From an uncultured Collinsella sp. (GTDB lineage: Bacteria; Actinomycetota; Coriobacteriia; Coriobacteriales; Coriobacteriaceae), in contig CAKULD010000013.1 of NCBI GenBank assembly GCA_934667065.1, positions 1-28,662 on the forward strand: a stretch of DNA of 28,662 nucleotides. Reading direction: 5' to 3'. Both the position numbers and the translations under genes were made by a program. This document shows positions 1 through 7,843 of the stretch, piece after piece. How positions within the stretch are numbered: the first letter of the stretch is position 1; each line of letters opens with the position of its first letter. Below the pieces are notes generated by a model. The model worked only from the letters and a program-made list of their open reading frames with translations. It ran no database searches and was not told the DNA's origin.

Positions 1-77
1 GGCCCGTTCGTCTAGCGGTTTAGGACGCCGCCCTCTCAAGGCGGAGATCACCAGTTCGAATCTGGTACGGGCTACCA
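1..77 (+). tRNA. tRNA-Glu (anticodon CUC)
   Basis: The cloverleaf can be folded by eye. The acceptor stem pairs bases 1-7 with 67-73, with a G.U wobble at the first pair. The anticodon stem pairs 28-32 with 40-44 and closes a 7-nt loop whose anticodon CTC is at 35-37, reading GAG (Glu). The T-arm carries TTCGAAT. A discriminator A and an encoded CCA end the gene at 77. A rho-independent terminator follows directly. Confidence 0.95.
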
Positions 78-88
78 TAATTTAGATA

Positions 89-118
89 CCCGGTCTTCTT
101 AGGAAGGCCGGGTTTTTT
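89..118 (+). terminator. Rho-independent terminator of tRNA-Glu
   Basis: A 10-bp stem pairs 89-98 with 103-112 (one G.U pair), has a TTAG loop, and is followed by six T residues at 113-118. It lies 12 nt after the tRNA CCA end. Confidence 0.9.
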
Positions 119-227
119 CTTACCGCGCGCTCTGTCTGCTCTTCCCGTTTGCCTCAGACCTTTACGTTCCGCATGCGCCCCATACGGGTACAATATCCAA
201 GATATTTTGACGGTTAGAAGGAGCCAT

Positions 228-1526
228 ATGACGGAGTCCTCTCAGCATACTTCCAAGCCCCAGGTCGAGGTTGAGGTCTCGGGCGGCGATGACAACAAGA
301 GCGCACGCCGCGGCGCCATTTTCATCGGCGTCGTGCTGGTGGGCTATATCGTCTATCTGGTTGTGACCGGTCAGATGGGGCAATTCTGGGCCGCCATGTC
401 GAGCGTTCAGATGCCCTGGCTCATTGCCGCATGTTTTTGCATGTTCCTGTACCTGTTCTTTGGCATCGTGGCCTATGCAATCGCCGTCTGGCTCGATCCC
501 AATTCGCCCGTCGGCATCCGCGACCTGATCTCGGTCGAGGCGAGCGGCATCTTCTTTGGCAACCTGACGCCCATGATGATGGGCTCCACGCCTGCCCAGA
601 TCTACCGCCTAACCAAGGCGGGCCAAAACGTTGGCGAGGCCGGAGCCACGCAGTTCACACGCTTTATCGTGTATCAGTTTGGCCTCGTAGCCTGGGGCGC
701 CATTCTGCTGCTCGCCCGCATGCCGTTTTTCGCCGAGCGCTATGGCGATATGACGCTGCTGTGCGTCTTTAGCTTTGGCGGTCACTGCTGCATTCTACTG
801 GGCATTTTCGCCGTCGCGCTTATGCCCAAGACCGTCACGCGCGTCGCGCACTGCATCATTAACTGGCTCGAGCGCATGGGTGTCTCGGCCACCAAGATCG
901 AGGGCTGGCGCACGTTTGTCGACGGCGAGATCTATTCGTTCTCCGAGAAGTTCAAGCTTTCGGCCGGGCACTTTTCGTCCATGCTGCTCACGGTGGTTAT
1001 CACCATGCTGCAGCTTGCGTTTTTCTATTTGGTGCCGTACTTTTTGATGCTCGCCTTTGGCCACCACGAAGTCGACTTTTTCTCGGTCATGGCCGCGAGC
1101 GCCTTTGTCCAGCTGCTGAGCTCGGCCGTTCCGCTGCCCGGTGGCACCGGCGGCGCCGAGGGCGGTTTCGCTTTGTTCCTGGGTCATTTCTTTGGATCGG
1201 CATCGACCGCCGGCTATCTGCTGTGGCGTCTCATCACGTTTATCGCACCGACCATTTTGGCCGCGCCCCTGCTGGGGCTTAAGAGCGCCCACAACGAGAG
1301 CATCCATGCACGCTGGGATCGTGTGATGCGCAAGCTCGGCCGCACGCCTCAAACGCCGTCTGCGCCCGCTAAAGCTCATCCTGCGTCCCAGGTTACCGTT
1401 GACCCCAAGCAACGTGTTCAGAAGGCTTCTACGGCTTCTAAGCCGGCTCGTAAGGCCTACGTCCGTCAGACTGGCGACGGTATTCGCGTGTCGCCCTCCG
1501 CACTCAATAAAAAGAAGCGTCCATAG
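228..1526 (+). CDS. Flippase-like / lysylphosphatidylglycerol synthase TM-domain membrane protein
   Basis: This 432-residue integral membrane protein belongs to the UPF0104 / MprF-like transmembrane family, sometimes called flippase-like. About seven to eight hydrophobic segments run from residue 27 to about 355. The family-typical Gly-rich stretch PLPGGTGGAEGGFALFLG is present. There is no soluble aminoacyl-transferase domain, so aminoacylation of lipids is not implied; lipid or polyprenyl-linked substrate handling is only a family-level guess. The last 70 or so residues form a Lys/Arg/Pro/Ser-rich, probably disordered cytoplasmic tail ending NKKKRP. The start at 228 was chosen over an upstream TTG at 207 because AGAAGGAG lies at 216-223. 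A TACAAT box at 189-194 is a possible -10. It stands alone after the tRNA and is followed by a TetR gene in the same direction. Confidence 0.8.
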   Translation: MTESSQHTSKPQVEVEVSGGDDNKSARRGAIFIGVVLVGYIVYLVVTGQMGQFWAAMSSVQMPWLIAACFCMFLYLFFGIVAYAIAVWLDPNSPVGIRDLISVEASGIFFGNLTPMMMGSTPAQIYRLTKAGQNVGEAGATQFTRFIVYQFGLVAWGAILLLARMPFFAERYGDMTLLCVFSFGGHCCILLGIFAVALMPKTVTRVAHCIINWLERMGVSATKIEGWRTFVDGEIYSFSEKFKLSAGHFSSMLLTVVITMLQLAFFYLVPYFLMLAFGHHEVDFFSVMAASAFVQLLSSAVPLPGGTGGAEGGFALFLGHFFGSASTAGYLLWRLITFIAPTILAAPLLGLKSAHNESIHARWDRVMRKLGRTPQTPSAPAKAHPASQVTVDPKQRVQKASTASKPARKAYVRQTGDGIRVSPSALNKKKRP

Positions 1527-1727
1527 GGCGATACTCAGATCGTTTAGCTTCGGGCCCGTTTGTCTATTCCGAATGTTATCGGTGCAGGTAAGCGGGTCTT
1601 TCTATTAGGCTTTGCATTTCGTGCAATCTTGATGTTGCTCGCCATTCATACACTTGTTGTGGGATAATCCTCTTACGTGGAATATCTCTCATCTGTGGAT
1701 GAATTATCTAGTTGGAAGGTGCTTCCT

Positions 1728-2339
1728 ATGGCTGCTGCAAAGCCACGGCTTGACCGCCGTATCGTTCGAAGCCGCAATGCGATTCTTTCGGCTTTTGAGC
1801 GTCTGTTGCTCGAAAAACCGCTGGCCGATATTACGGTGAGTGCGATTGCTCGCGAGGCCAACGTCGACCGCAAGACGTTCTACGTGCACTTTGGAACCGT
1901 TGACGGCCTGCTCGATGCCATTGCCGTCGATGTGGTGGAAAGCATCGTGGACTCGGTCGAAAAGACGCTCTCGTCCATGAAGGGCGATACCAGCGAGCGT
2001 GCCCTCAGCGCGGCCGCCACGTTCTTTAGGACCATCAACGAGGCGCTCTGCAACAATCTGGTGCTCAATCGTCAGCTCATCGAGAATATTCCGCTCGATG
2101 ACTTTATGACCCGCCTGCGCGTGCCGCTCGAGCATGAGATTGCCGAGCGCGGCCTGCTCCCCGAGGGTCTCAAGGACGAGATGTTCGATTACTACCTGGC
2201 CTTTTTGCTGTCGGGCATTATCGGCATCTATCGCACCTGGGCGCTCTCGGATGGCTCGGTTCCCATCGAGCGCGTGTCCGCGGTTGCCAACGACCTGACG
2301 ATCAACGGCCTGTCGAGCCTGGAATCACGCTTCGAATAG
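1728..2339 (+). CDS. TetR/AcrR-family transcriptional regulator
   Basis: This is a 203-residue one-component repressor-type protein. The N-terminal DNA-binding helix-turn-helix spans about residues 10-60. Its recognition part has the family pattern DITVSAIAREANVDRKTFYVHF, centred on the conserved T-FY-HF. The remaining alpha-helical part should be the ligand-binding and dimerisation domain; a hydrophobic FLLSGIIGIYRTW stretch near residue 170 fits this. The start at ATG 1728 was preferred to GTG 1677 because GGAAGGTG sits 6-7 nt upstream and the TetR fold begins just after it. It converges with the exporter operon at 5851-2443. Control of that exporter or of the upstream membrane gene is possible but not shown. 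The ligand is unknown. Confidence 0.85.
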   Translation: MAAAKPRLDRRIVRSRNAILSAFERLLLEKPLADITVSAIAREANVDRKTFYVHFGTVDGLLDAIAVDVVESIVDSVEKTLSSMKGDTSERALSAAATFFRTINEALCNNLVLNRQLIENIPLDDFMTRLRVPLEHEIAERGLLPEGLKDEMFDYYLAFLLSGIIGIYRTWALSDGSVPIERVSAVANDLTINGLSSLESRFE

Positions 2340-2350
2340 CGACAACGCCA

Positions 2351-2440
2351 CATCCCCCCATAAGTTGCGGTGAAATAGGGACTGTTTTGGCTGCTAGAAG
2401 GCCAAACAGTCCCTATTTCACCGTAACTTATGGGGGGATG
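2351..2440. repeat. Long inverted repeat, family A copy 1
   Basis: The arms at 2351-2391 (41 nt) and 2401-2440 (40 nt) are complementary except for one G.T wobble and one extra T. The loop is 9 nt. It fills the gap between the convergent tetR and permease genes and ends 2 nt from the permease stop codon. It shares the arm core CGGTGAAATA-GGACTGTTT with the element at 18633-18701. Termination or mRNA end protection is possible, but there is no T-tract after it on either strand. Confidence 0.92.
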
Positions 2441-2442
2441 GG

Positions 2443-3657
2443 TTACTGGTACCTCAGGCACTCCACGGGGTCGAGTTTTGCGGCTCGGCGGGCGGGGTAG
2501 AAACCGAAGATGACTCCAATGCCGACGGAGACGGCAAAAGCGAGGAGTACCGTAGCGATCGAAAAGCTCGGCGTGATCGTTCCGCTGGCGCCGAGCTCGC
2601 CAAGAACGCCAGAGCCAGCGGCAAAGAACGCCAAGCCCCATGCCAGCAGATAGCCAATCACGACACCCAGAATGCCGCCGGTGACGCACAGCGCCGAAGA
2701 CTCGGCTAAGAACTGTGCCGTGATATCGCGGCGGCTTGCGCCCAGCGCGCGGCGAATGCCGATCTCGCGGATGCGTTCGGTCACGTTGGTGAGCATCATG
2801 TTCATGATTCCGATGCCGCCCACGAGCAGCGAGATGCTGGCAACGGCGCCCATGATGAGCGAGAACGCGCCCATAAAGGAATTGAGGGCATCGATGGCAC
2901 TTTTCATTGAGGTCGCAGATACGCTGTCGTACTCGTCGTCCTCCGAGATGCTCTTCATCGCGCGCACCTTGGACTCAATCGTTTTGCAGAGCTCGTCCAT
3001 GTCCGTTCCCTCAACGGCGAGCGCCGTTACGCTGGGGAATGAGGGGTTCTCGTCGCCAAAGAGCCCCGAGATTGTCTCGCGGGGCATATACAGCGTGAGC
3101 GAGCCCATGGAGTCGCTGCCGCCGTCAGTTACGCCGACAATCTGCACCTCGCCGTTCGACACTTTGATGGTCTTGCCCAGCGCGTCCTGTTCGTTGCCGT
3201 AAAGCTGGTCGGCGCCGCCGCGGCTGATGAGCACCACGCGCGCGCCTGATTGAGACTCGGCGTCGGTATAGGTGCGCCCCGCGACGAGCTTGCTGGCGCC
3301 TACGGCGTCGAGCATATCGCTATCGACACCCTGCGCCATGACGGTATAGCTTTTGTCACCGGCCTTGTACTCGGTATATGCGCTGTCAACGATACCGACC
3401 TGCTCGATCTGCGGCACCATCTTGCGGAGCTTCTCGACGTCCGACTCGGTGAGCTCCTGTGACGAATAAATCTGCACCATACGTGCGGCATTGAGACCCA
3501 GGCTGTTGACTAGGCTGTTTTGGATGCCGCCGATAAGTGAGGTCATGGCGATGACGGAGGCGATACCGATAACAATGCCCAGGATGGTGAGCAGGCTGCG
3601 CCCCTTGTTAGCCTCGAGCGAGTGAAGGGCTTCTTGGACAAGATCGCGCGTACTCAT
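2443..3657 (-). CDS. MacB-like ABC transporter permease (FtsX family)
   Basis: This is a 404-residue permease of the MacB/LolC/FtsX type. It has one TM segment near residues 21-42 (LLTILGIVIGIASVIAM), a large extracytoplasmic domain of about 220 residues (MacB periplasmic core type), and three C-terminal TM segments. The conserved FtsX-type junction is visible as NMMLTNVTERIREIGIRRALGA, interrupted here only by its usual variation. The start overlaps the ATPase stop by ATGA (3654-3657), which indicates translational coupling. GAAAGGAG lies upstream. With the ATPase and membrane-fusion protein it should form a tripartite-like exporter without an outer-membrane partner, as in Gram-positive bacteria. 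The substrate (peptide, macrolide or other) is not deducible. Confidence 0.9.
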   Translation of the reverse strand: MSTRDLVQEALHSLEANKGRSLLTILGIVIGIASVIAMTSLIGGIQNSLVNSLGLNAARMVQIYSSQELTESDVEKLRKMVPQIEQVGIVDSAYTEYKAGDKSYTVMAQGVDSDMLDAVGASKLVAGRTYTDAESQSGARVVLISRGGADQLYGNEQDALGKTIKVSNGEVQIVGVTDGGSDSMGSLTLYMPRETISGLFGDENPSFPSVTALAVEGTDMDELCKTIESKVRAMKSISEDDEYDSVSATSMKSAIDALNSFMGAFSLIMGAVASISLLVGGIGIMNMMLTNVTERIREIGIRRALGASRRDITAQFLAESSALCVTGGILGVVIGYLLAWGLAFFAAGSGVLGELGASGTITPSFSIATVLLAFAVSVGIGVIFGFYPARRAAKLDPVECLRYQ

Positions 3658-4427
3658 GCCTTCGCTCCTTTCATTGGGCTGTCGGATGCGGAAATCATGG
3701 GCAGGCTCTCGACCGCGCCACGCAGGGTCTGCGGTGCATGTGCGATGTATGCGCCCTCGTGAATCCGGCCGTCGCGGATGGTCACCGCGCGGTCGGCCTC
3801 GGCGGCGATGCCGGGGTCGTGCGTGATAAGCACGATGGTCTTGCCGCGCTCCTGTAGCCTGTGGAAGGTTTCCATCACGAGCGCTCCTGTGGCAGAGTCC
3901 AGATTTCCCGTCGGTTCGTCTGCCAGAATGATGGGCGGATCGTTGACGAGGGCGCGTGCGATGGCAACCCTCTGCATCTGTCCGCCCGATAGCTCGGAGA
4001 TACGGTGATCCCAGTGGTCGACCGGCAACGTTACGGCTTGCAACGCGTGCACGGCGCGCATCTCGCGCTGGCTGCGGGGCACGTTGGTATACGACAGCGG
4101 CAGCATCACGTTTTCGATGACCGAAAGGCGCGGCAGCAGGTTAAAGCTCTGGAACACAAACCCGATGCTCAGGGCGCGGACTTCGGTGAGTTCATCATCG
4201 TCCAGCTCGGCTACGTTGAGTCCCTGCAGGTAATAGTCGCCCGCCGTCGGCTTGTCCAGGCAGCCTAGGATGTTCATGAGCGTCGATTTGCCCGAGCCCG
4301 AGGGGCCGGTGATGGCAACGAACTCGCCAGAATTCACCGCCAGGCTCACGTTGTGGAGAATATGGGCGCAGCCGGCCTCGCTCTCAAAGATGCGATGCAC
4401 GTTGCGGATGTCGATGACGGGACGCAT
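3654..4427 (-). CDS. MacB/LolD-like ABC transporter ATP-binding protein
   Basis: This 257-residue ATPase powers the adjacent FtsX-type permease. The Walker A motif GPSGSGKST is at residues 41-49, the Q-loop at VFQSFNLLPR (about 91-100), the ABC signature LSGGQMQRVA from 146, Walker B ILADEPTGNLD with catalytic Glu171, and the switch His203 in THD. GNLD after Walker B is typical of the MacB/LolD/FtsE subgroup. Its start overlaps the fusion-protein stop by one base (TAATG), and its own stop overlaps the permease start, so the three genes should be co-translated. The last 40 or so residues are an extra C-terminal extension of unknown role. Confidence 0.95.
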   Translation of the reverse strand: MRPVIDIRNVHRIFESEAGCAHILHNVSLAVNSGEFVAITGPSGSGKSTLMNILGCLDKPTAGDYYLQGLNVAELDDDELTEVRALSIGFVFQSFNLLPRLSVIENVMLPLSYTNVPRSQREMRAVHALQAVTLPVDHWDHRISELSGGQMQRVAIARALVNDPPIILADEPTGNLDSATGALVMETFHRLQERGKTIVLITHDPGIAAEADRAVTIRDGRIHEGAYIAHAPQTLRGAVESLPMISASDSPMKGAKA

Positions 4428-5851
4428 TACATGCCCTCGTCGGCAGACATGCTGCCGGAGTCGCCGCCGTCGGCCGTCATGCCCGCGCCGGTGTCCATAA
4501 CGAGCGTGTCGCCGTCACGCAGCTTGGTTGTGGGTACGCCCGCGTTGATTTCGTTGCCCTGGTCGTCTCGCTTGACCTGCGTTTTGCCGACTACGGCCTC
4601 GTTGTCATTTTGCGTCACGACGTTCACTTTCACCCGGCGGCTCTTTTTGCCTTCGGCGTCGGTCGCCACGTTGACGTAGTAGTGCTCGGCGTCTTCTGTC
4701 ATAAGCGCCATCGTCGGCACCATAACTACGTCGTCGAGCTGTTCGGTCACCACCGAGACCTCGGCGGTCATGCCGGGCTTCAGGCGACTGTCAGGCGCTT
4801 CGATCAAAATATCGACATTGAACGTTACGCTGCCGCCGCCATAGTTGGAATCGGAGTTTGCCACCGAGGCGATCGCCGTGACCGTACCCTGGCTCACGAT
4901 ATCGGGAAACGCGGGATAGGTCACGTTGGCGCTCTGGCCCACAGCGATCTTGGCGATATCTTTTTCGCCCACCTGCACGGTAACCTTCATCTTTGACAGA
5001 TCGGCAATCTGCATGCATTGCTTGCCGCCGCTCGTGTCGCTTTCGCCCATGATCATGCCGCCCGTTACCGTGGCGCCCACCTTGGCATTGAGTTCTACGA
5101 TACTGCCCGAGCTCGGTGCCGTAACCGTGCGCCCGGCGGCCTTGGCATTGGCCTGTTCGAGGTTTGCCTGGGCCGATGCGAGGCTGCGCTGTGCGGCAGA
5201 TACGGCGCTCGTGTCGGTGGATGCGGCGGAGGCACCTGCGGCGGCTGAAGCCCCATCGGCGTCTGTCATCGGGGCAGCCTGTGCGGCTGCCGCGGCCTTC
5301 TGTGCGTTGGCGAGGTCTTCCTGCGCGGCGGCGACCGCACGCTGCGCCTCGGCGACATTGCGGTCGAGCTCGTCGTTTTTGATGGTCATGACCACGTCGC
5401 CCTCATTGACGGATTGGCCCGCCTGCACGTTGATCTGCTCGACCGTGCCGTCAACGGAAGGGGAGACGACCGAGGCCGAAATGGGCTTGAGTTGGCCCTT
5501 TGCCTCCACAGTCGTCGTAAACGTGCCTTCGGTCACCATGTCGGTCACCGGGTCGGTGGCACCTTGCGGCTGCGCGTTGATAATCAACGTTGCGATAATG
5601 GCGATGAGTACGATGCCGCCAACAACGCCGCCGATAATACCGCGTCGAATCAGCTTTTTGCGCCGGCGCTCGGCACGCTTTGCCTTGAGCTTGGCATAGG
5701 CCTCTTCGTCCGAAATCTCGGCCGTAATGTTCGGGCGGTCGTTTTGCGCATCGGCCTGCACGCTTGTTATCAGAGGCAGTGTTTCAGTAGCGCCTTCGGG
5801 CGCGCCCTCGGCATCATTTGGTCCCGGGTTAATGGTGGGGACATTCGACAT
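4427..5851 (-). CDS. Membrane-fusion (HlyD/MacA-like) subunit of the exporter
   Basis: This 474-residue adaptor is anchored by one TM segment at about residues 70-92, after a basic AERRRKKLIRRG stretch and an unusually long hydrophilic cytoplasmic N-terminus of about 65 residues. Outside the membrane it shows a lipoyl/barrel-sandwich half (VSPSVDGTVEQINVQAGQSV), an Ala-rich coiled-coil hairpin with a low-complexity Ala/Ser/Asp tip, the second half-lipoyl segment (VTAPSSGSIVELNAKVG), and beta-barrel domains. The C-terminus is Gly/Ser/Met/Asp-rich. The start at 5851 was chosen over 5914 because AAAGGAG lies 5-6 nt upstream. It is the first gene of the exporter operon. It should link the permease to the cell-wall space; the substrate is unknown. 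Confidence 0.88.
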   Translation of the reverse strand: MSNVPTINPGPNDAEGAPEGATETLPLITSVQADAQNDRPNITAEISDEEAYAKLKAKRAERRRKKLIRRGIIGGVVGGIVLIAIIATLIINAQPQGATDPVTDMVTEGTFTTTVEAKGQLKPISASVVSPSVDGTVEQINVQAGQSVNEGDVVMTIKNDELDRNVAEAQRAVAAAQEDLANAQKAAAAAQAAPMTDADGASAAAGASAASTDTSAVSAAQRSLASAQANLEQANAKAAGRTVTAPSSGSIVELNAKVGATVTGGMIMGESDTSGGKQCMQIADLSKMKVTVQVGEKDIAKIAVGQSANVTYPAFPDIVSQGTVTAIASVANSDSNYGGGSVTFNVDILIEAPDSRLKPGMTAEVSVVTEQLDDVVMVPTMALMTEDAEHYYVNVATDAEGKKSRRVKVNVVTQNDNEAVVGKTQVKRDDQGNEINAGVPTTKLRDGDTLVMDTGAGMTADGGDSGSMSADEGM

Positions 5852-5881
5852 AGCGTCTCCTTTATAGAAAGTACCTCGATA

Positions 5882-5914
5882 AGTATATGCGCCCACCGGT
5901 TGGGGCGGGCGCAT
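5882..5914 (-). promoter_or_regulatory. Hairpin 3' of the L,D-transpeptidase gene next to a possible -10 box of the exporter operon
   Basis: Bases 5887-5894 and 5907-5914 form an 8-bp GC-rich stem with a 12-nt loop. The stem lies after the L,D-transpeptidase stop and before the exporter start. Read on the minus strand it runs straight into TATACT (5882-5887), which could serve as the exporter -10 box. No clear -35 and no U-tract were found, so terminator and promoter roles are both tentative. Confidence 0.4.
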
Positions 5915-5983
5915 AGGACGGTTTCTTTCGGAACTGTTAGATAGGCAGCGGCAGTTCCACTTTGTTTGATGGCGTGCGTTGCG

Positions 5984-7690
5984 TTAAGAGTGCACGACCA
6001 CGCACAGGCCGACTTTGATGCAGTCGTGAAGCGCCTTGGCGTCGGCCAGGCGTAGGTTAATGCATCCGTGGCTGCCGCACCACTTGTACGACTCGGCGTT
6101 GTCGAAGCTCTTGTCATTTTGCCAGGTGGCGTCATGGAAGCCGATCATATTGCCCTCGAACGGCATCCAATAGCTGACCGGGCTCTCATATTTGGGCTTG
6201 CCCGTCTCGGGGTCCTTGGCGCCGATCAGCGTGCTCGCACCATTGTTGCTGTTGATCTGCCATACGCCCTCGGGGGTGGCGTCCTCGCCCGGCAGGCCCG
6301 AGATAAAGTTGGCCTCCCACACGATATTGCCGCTCTCGTCGTAATAACGAGCATGCTGCTCGGACAGGTCGACGTCGATATATGCCTTCCAGTCGGGCTC
6401 GCCCTTTGCGGTAAAGGTGTCGGCCTTCTGGGAGTACTTGATCTCGATCTCGCCAGTCTGCTTGTTGTTGATGGCATCCTCGACCTGCTTGGCGAGCGTA
6501 GTACTGTCGATGGACCAGCCAAAATCGCCGCCCTCGACGGCGCACTGCTTGCCGTCGGCGCGCGTCCACCAGCGAGTGGATCCCACGGTGTTAAAGCCGT
6601 TGGCAAGTTCGGCGGCCCAGCTGCTGATCTGCGAGGTGTCGAGCGTGGGGTTCGACGGATCGGCAAAGCTGATCCACTGCAGCACGGAGCTGCCATCGAC
6701 CTTGCCGGCGTCCTCGCCGTTGAGCTTGAGAGTGACGTCGACGCCCAGGAAGTTGTTGGCGGCATCGCATGCAGCCTGAATCTGGTCGTTGGTCAGCGTT
6801 CCATTGAGCGGCTCATAGGCATCGTTGCCGAGCTTCGTAAGATCGACTGTCTCGGCGAGCGAGGCAAGCTCAAGCTCAGCGAACTTAATGACATGCTCGC
6901 GGTTGAGCTTCTCATTTGAGCGTGCCTTTTCGACGGTGAACTTGCCGGCCTGCTCGTCATAGGAGCTCGATGCCTCGAAGGTGCCCGAGCGGCCCTCGTT
7001 GAACTCGTCGATGGCGGCGCCCAGATCCTCCTCAAACTGCTTTTGATCAAAGGCATCGGAGAGCATGGAAAGGTCGACGTCCTGATCCAAGTCGACCTCG
7101 TCGGAAGCGACGGTGGTTTTGGTCTTTCCGCCCAAGGACTCAACGAGGCGGACGGGCCACATAAAGGACTCGTTGTGGCTAATGATCTCTTTTGCGGCTG
7201 CTTCGCCGTCGACGATGGGCTCATCGGACTTGGGCTGATAGGTCCAGCTAAAGTCATCGCCCGTGACGGTGAGCTTGTAGTGCTTCCATGCCGAGTTAAC
7301 CTTGGTGGCGGCAGACGAGGCGTTGGAGAACGAGACGTCCACGCCGGCGATGGTGGTGTTGGGGTAGGCGACCTGCGAGAACGCTACGACACCCACGATG
7401 TAGACGATGGCGATAAGGCCCAGGACGACAAATAGTGTCGTCTTCTTACCGGACTTTTTGTTGTCGGCGGGCTTGCTTGCGGGGCCGCGGCCTCCTCGAG
7501 CATGTGTGGGAGCCTGTTTGGGAGCGTTGCCGCTTCCCTGGCGCTGCTGGTTCGTGCGCGGGGAGGCGTTTGCTGCGCCTCGCTGCTGGCCGTGACTCGG
7601 CGCGATGGGGCGCGGCGACTGAACGCCGCCGGTGTGCCTGCTCGGCTGCTGCGGATCGGGAATCAGTTGAGTTCGGTCGTTTTGCGACAT
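5984..7690 (-). CDS. Membrane-anchored L,D-transpeptidase (YkuD) with PG_binding_4-like region
   Basis: This 568-residue cell-wall enzyme should form 3-3 peptidoglycan cross-links or attach proteins by L,D-transpeptidation. Order: a disordered, Gln/Pro/Arg-rich cytoplasmic N-terminus (1-80); one TM segment (about 84-108, LFVVLGLIAIVYIVGVVAF); an extracellular region resembling the PG_binding_4 domains that often precede YkuD domains; and a C-terminal YkuD domain from about residue 445. The catalytic motif is SHGCINLR with nucleophile Cys543 and an upstream His in IGFHDA. Start ATG at 7690 has AAGGA about 11 nt upstream. It is read in the same direction as the exporter operon but separated by a 132-nt gap, so it is probably its own unit. 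Assignment is firm; the exact acceptor is unknown. Confidence 0.9.
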   Translation of the reverse strand: MSQNDRTQLIPDPQQPSRHTGGVQSPRPIAPSHGQQRGAANASPRTNQQRQGSGNAPKQAPTHARGGRGPASKPADNKKSGKKTTLFVVLGLIAIVYIVGVVAFSQVAYPNTTIAGVDVSFSNASSAATKVNSAWKHYKLTVTGDDFSWTYQPKSDEPIVDGEAAAKEIISHNESFMWPVRLVESLGGKTKTTVASDEVDLDQDVDLSMLSDAFDQKQFEEDLGAAIDEFNEGRSGTFEASSSYDEQAGKFTVEKARSNEKLNREHVIKFAELELASLAETVDLTKLGNDAYEPLNGTLTNDQIQAACDAANNFLGVDVTLKLNGEDAGKVDGSSVLQWISFADPSNPTLDTSQISSWAAELANGFNTVGSTRWWTRADGKQCAVEGGDFGWSIDSTTLAKQVEDAINNKQTGEIEIKYSQKADTFTAKGEPDWKAYIDVDLSEQHARYYDESGNIVWEANFISGLPGEDATPEGVWQINSNNGASTLIGAKDPETGKPKYESPVSYWMPFEGNMIGFHDATWQNDKSFDNAESYKWCGSHGCINLRLADAKALHDCIKVGLCVVVHS

Positions 7691-7796
7691 CGTATCTATA
7701 TCCTTCGAGTTTCGCCTTACGGCTCATCGTGTTTTTACTGGGCTTGCATTATAGCGATTACCTAGTTGTTTGTGGTATGGAAACGGTGGCATTCAA

Positions 7797-7818
7797 AAGA
7801 GCTGGGACAAATGTCCCA
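7797..7818 (-). terminator. Probable terminator of the serine dehydratase gene
   Basis: The palindrome TGGGACAAATGTCCCA at 7803-7818 lies 25 nt after the sdaA stop. Read on the minus strand the stem is followed by GCTCTTTTG, a short U-rich tail. The stem is short and its GGGACA core also recurs in the long intergenic repeats, so it may instead be a relic of one. Confidence 0.5.
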
Positions 7819-7843
7819 CCCGCTCGCTTGTCAGGCGATTTGC

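Noticed and set aside
1608..1630. Terminator of the flippase-like gene (TTGCA/TGCAA)
   Set aside because: The stem is only 5 bp and no T-tract follows. The gap between 1527 and 1727 shows no convincing terminator.
2351..2440. CRISPR or IS terminal repeats as an explanation of the long palindromes
   Set aside because: There are no regularly spaced direct repeats or spacers, and no transposase lies between the arms; the loops are only 9-120 nt.
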